The notes under the pieces: model-generated
Seen by the model: the letters and a program-made list of their open reading frames with translations, nothing else
Database searches by the model: none
Told to the model about the DNA's origin: nothing
Position numbers and translations under genes: made by a program
Source of the DNA: Arcobacteraceae bacterium
Lineage (GTDB): Bacteria > Campylobacterota > Campylobacteria > Campylobacterales > Arcobacteraceae
Direction: 5' to 3'
Length of the DNA stretch: 64,000 nucleotides
Assembly (NCBI GenBank): GCA_021107755.1
Contig: JAIOSF010000023.1
Coordinates: 124,001 to 188,000, forward strand
Shown here: one piece after another, positions 61,902-64,000 of the stretch
Layout: every line of letters begins with the position of its first letter
Numbering within the stretch: position 1 is the stretch's first letter

Positions 61902-63658
61902 TACACTACTCCTAAACATAGCACGAAAATCATCAATGCTATTGCAGTATAAAATATGATAGTTTTATACAACTGTGGGATATAAAAATAGTAAGCACTT
62001 AATTGCACTTCATCCTTTTCCCCACAATTATACTCAGAAACTTTTTTTATATTTTTAAAATCTATAAAATATAACATAACAAAAGTAATGGCAAATATTC
62101 CAACTGCCACTAAGATATCAAATTGATTCATAAAATCATATTGGTAACTAATATTAATCCCTAAAAATAATAATCCAATTAATATCAAAGATGTTATTTT
62201 GTATGTCAAATCAATTGTTATATTTTCATGTTCTTTCTTATCTTCTGGTATAAGTTTTGTAATAACTTTAAAATAAAGAAGTGTCAGTATCACTGAACCC
62301 ATTAGTATAAAAATTAAAGATATAAGATATAAGATATTATTCTCCATCAAAGATGCCAGTAATCTAATTGATTCAAATTTTCCTATAAATACCCCAAATG
62401 GTGGTAAAGTTAAAGAAGCAAACCCAATAATAATACAAAATACAATAAATCTAGAATAAGAAGAGAGGTAGTTTATATCTTGGAGATATTTCAGATGATA
62501 CACTTTTTCTAAAATTCCAGCCTGTAAAAACAATAGTGCTTTAGAGATTGCATGAAATACAATCACTATAAGAGCAATATTGATAGATTCTTTTGTATTA
62601 ATAGCAGCCATTGCCATCATAAATCCTAACAACGCAATAGTAGAATACCCCAATATCTCTTTAAAATAATCTCTACTTAAAGCCAGTAATGACCCACTAA
62701 AAAATATAAAACTTCCAAAAAGTACAACGGACATAGAGAGCCAAGGGGAAAAAGCTGGTGCGAGTTTAAGTATCAAATAAGGAGCTATTTTTACCATAGT
62801 TGCACTATGTAAAATTGCACTTACAGGGGTTGGTGCTACCATTGCACCTAAAAGCCACTTATCAAATGGGATACTAGCACCTTTTACAAAAGCAGCTATA
62901 ATCAATAGTGAAATAGGGATTAAAAAAGTATCATCAACAACTTCAAGTAATCTATCAAAATAGATAGTATCATAATAATAAGCACTAGCAATTAAACTAA
63001 AAAGTATAGCAACTCCACCTATTTGGTTCATCCATAAAGCTCGCTTTGCATTACTCCAAGCAAGATCATCACCTCTATATCGTATAAGGATATAAGAACA
63101 AAGTGTAGTAAGCTCAAATCCTAGAAAAAATATCTCAATATTGTTTGTTGTTACTGTTAAATTCATAACACCTAGAAAGAAAAATAGTATAGAGATAAAG
63201 AGATTTTTTTTACAATCTTTTACATCTTCACTTTGAATATACTTCAAAGAGTAAAGGATAATTATACCCCCAACAATATTTATAACCAAAAGCATCACAT
63301 AAGATATTTTATCTACAAAAATATCACTTGATATATTAGTAGTGGAAAATTGTAAAAAAAGTATAAAAAGAAGTAGCTGTACAACAGCAAAAACAGATAT
63401 TAACCTATCTTTATATTTAACCCCTTGATAGAGAAAATACCCCATCAAAATAAAATCGAGTACAATAAAAAGAATATGTACAGCATGATTAAAATTAAAT
63501 TCTATAATTGTATTTTCAAAAAAAAGTTTTAATGATATTAGAGCTAAAAATGACACAAAGAGATATGTGGTAATATTTCTTACTCGCACACTATTAAAAA
63601 GTATTGTAATTGCAAATGCTAAAGGTAAAAATAATAAAAGTAGTATATATTCAGACAT
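61901..63658 (-). CDS. echA: Ech-type hydrogenase antiporter-like subunit A (NuoL/HyfB-like)
   Basis: This 585-residue antiporter-like membrane subunit has about 16 helices. The proton_antipo_M core includes the Glu of FFLGFELTTLCSYILIRY and the Lys of AAFVKGASIPFDKWLLGAM, followed by PTPVSAILHSATMVKIAPYL, the hallmark of NuoL/M/N. It moves H+ or Na+ when electrons pass between H2 and ferredoxin. First gene of the operon, it is divergent from a TetR gene with 121 bases between. The C-terminal NCGEKDEVQLSAYYFY element is typical of group 4 hydrogenases and Hyf proteins. Confidence 0.88.
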   Translation of the reverse strand: MSEYILLLLFLPLAFAITILFNSVRVRNITTYLFVSFLALISLKLFFENTIIEFNFNHAVHILFIVLDFILMGYFLYQGVKYKDRLISVFAVVQLLLFILFLQFSTTNISSDIFVDKISYVMLLVINIVGGIIILYSLKYIQSEDVKDCKKNLFISILFFFLGVMNLTVTTNNIEIFFLGFELTTLCSYILIRYRGDDLAWSNAKRALWMNQIGGVAILFSLIASAYYYDTIYFDRLLEVVDDTFLIPISLLIIAAFVKGASIPFDKWLLGAMVAPTPVSAILHSATMVKIAPYLILKLAPAFSPWLSMSVVLFGSFIFFSGSLLALSRDYFKEILGYSTIALLGFMMAMAAINTKESINIALIVIVFHAISKALLFLQAGILEKVYHLKYLQDINYLSSYSRFIVFCIIIGFASLTLPPFGVFIGKFESIRLLASLMENNILYLISLIFILMGSVILTLLYFKVITKLIPEDKKEHENITIDLTYKITSLILIGLLFLGINISYQYDFMNQFDILVAVGIFAITFVMLYFIDFKNIKKVSEYNCGEKDEVQLSAYYFYIPQLYKTIIFYTAIALMIFVLCLGVV

Positions 63659-63729
63659 GTAACTCCACCTTTTTTTAATATTAAAAATATAACATAATTT
63701 AGTTACTATAAAATTACAATAACTTACTT

Positions 63730-63749
63730 TTATACCATAAGTTGTATAA
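63730..63749. promoter_or_regulatory. Candidate operator between echA and tetR
   Basis: TTATAC and GTATAA (63730-63735, 63744-63749) flank eight bases, and AACTTA/TAAGTT (63721-63726, 63738-63743) overlaps it. Such an inverted repeat in a TetR-divergent gap is a plausible operator for the TetR protein, possibly controlling the ech operon. The TTATAC arms could also be promoter elements. Confidence 0.4.
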
Positions 63750-63779
63750 TAAGCAATAAAAGTTTATAGGAAGATTATA

Positions 63780-64000
63780 TTGAAAACCAAAAAAGAGTTA
63801 AAAAAAGAGATTATCATACAAGCTGCATTGGAGCTGTTTTCAAAAAAAGGTTTTTATACAACAACTATTCCTGATATTGCACAATCTTTAAAAATGAGTG
63901 TAGGAAATATGTATAACTACTTCAAATCAAAAGATATTTTAGCAAAAGAGATTATCAAACATATTTCACATTATTTAGGAGAACAGTTAAAAAGTATCAA
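63780..64000 (+). CDS. TetR-family regulator, 3'-truncated by window edge
   Basis: The N-terminal 73 residues of a TetR-type repressor are visible; the frame runs off the window. The start is TTG at 63780 with AGGAAG six bases upstream. The DNA-binding helix-turn-helix is complete: AALELFSKKGFYTTTIPDIA and SLKMSVGNMYNYFKSKDILA. The ligand-binding part is outside. Divergent from the ech operon with a palindrome in between, it may control hydrogenase expression or act elsewhere. Confidence 0.85.
   Translation, partial: MKTKKELKKEIIIQAALELFSKKGFYTTTIPDIAQSLKMSVGNMYNYFKSKDILAKEIIKHISHYLGEQLKSI

Noticed and set aside
1-64000. tRNA, rRNA, CRISPR array, insertion sequence or prophage
   Set aside because: No clover-leaf, conserved rRNA stretch, regular spacer-repeat array, transposase or phage structural gene was found by reading.

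Overview
The window is AT-rich, tightly packed chromosomal DNA that looks like a Campylobacterota genome, most likely an Arcobacter-like member. This placement is inferred from base composition, the katA-ankyrin pair, NnrS proteins, many c-type cytochrome peroxidases, NhaA/Kef antiporters and a group 4 NiFe hydrogenase. No rRNA, tRNA, CRISPR array or insertion sequence was seen. The main theme is metal homeostasis, above all iron, with peroxide defence beside it. Near-palindromic Fur-type sites (TGATAnnnnnTATCA) precede many of the operons.

Layout. 1-4.5 kb: the 3' part of feoB, two secreted proteins, a small unknown protein and exbB-exbD. 4.7-16.1 kb: an AraC regulator divergent from a siderophore-uptake operon (TonB receptor, VOC protein, two fused ABC permease-ATPases, two MFS carriers, mntP and a CDF zinc exporter). 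This resembles the transport half of a yersiniabactin-type system without biosynthesis genes. 16.2-23.5 kb: a CpxP-like protein, tonB, then a second TonB receptor with an NMT1/SsuA-type ABC importer and an NnrS protein. 23.6-25.5 kb: an EAL and GGDEF gene pair behind a Fur-like site. 25.5-26.8 kb: a ZevAB-like (NicO plus DUF1007) pair divergent from fur.

26.9-34.7 kb is the most interesting part. It holds fur, a P1B ATPase with CPC but a broken TGES motif, a free HMA-like domain, a ferritin-like protein with a hydrophobic tail, three small glycine-rich membrane proteins and a second P1B-like ATPase with TGES but SCA in place of CPC. A CDF transporter faces the end of this operon. The arrangement resembles, but does not obviously copy, the fez operons that build ferrosomes (membrane-bounded iron stores), and here it includes a ferritin-like protein.

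35-41 kb: a periplasmic iron/redox operon (two imelysins, a diheme oxidoreductase, a membrane fatty-acid-hydroxylase-like protein and a MauG-type peroxidase). 41-44.3 kb: a zinc-type locus (beta-barrel, ZnuA, fused DUF1007-NicO) behind a repeated palindrome. 44.3-48.6 kb: peroxiredoxin, catalase plus ankyrin protein, and cytochrome c peroxidase, all behind GGATAAT-type PerR-like sites. 48.7-54.4 kb: DUF2062, two Kef-type antiporters, NhaA and MobA. 54.4-56.3 kb: a hemerythrin, DUF2249 and NnrS-like membrane protein group, probably for nitric oxide stress. 56.4-58.7 kb: a small accessory stretch (orphan RHH antitoxin, SIR2-like protein, ORF6N protein). 58.8-63.7 kb: a complete six-gene Ech-type hydrogenase in the order A-F on the minus strand, divergent from a TetR regulator cut by the window end.

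All assignments come from reading motifs and gene order. No database search was run.
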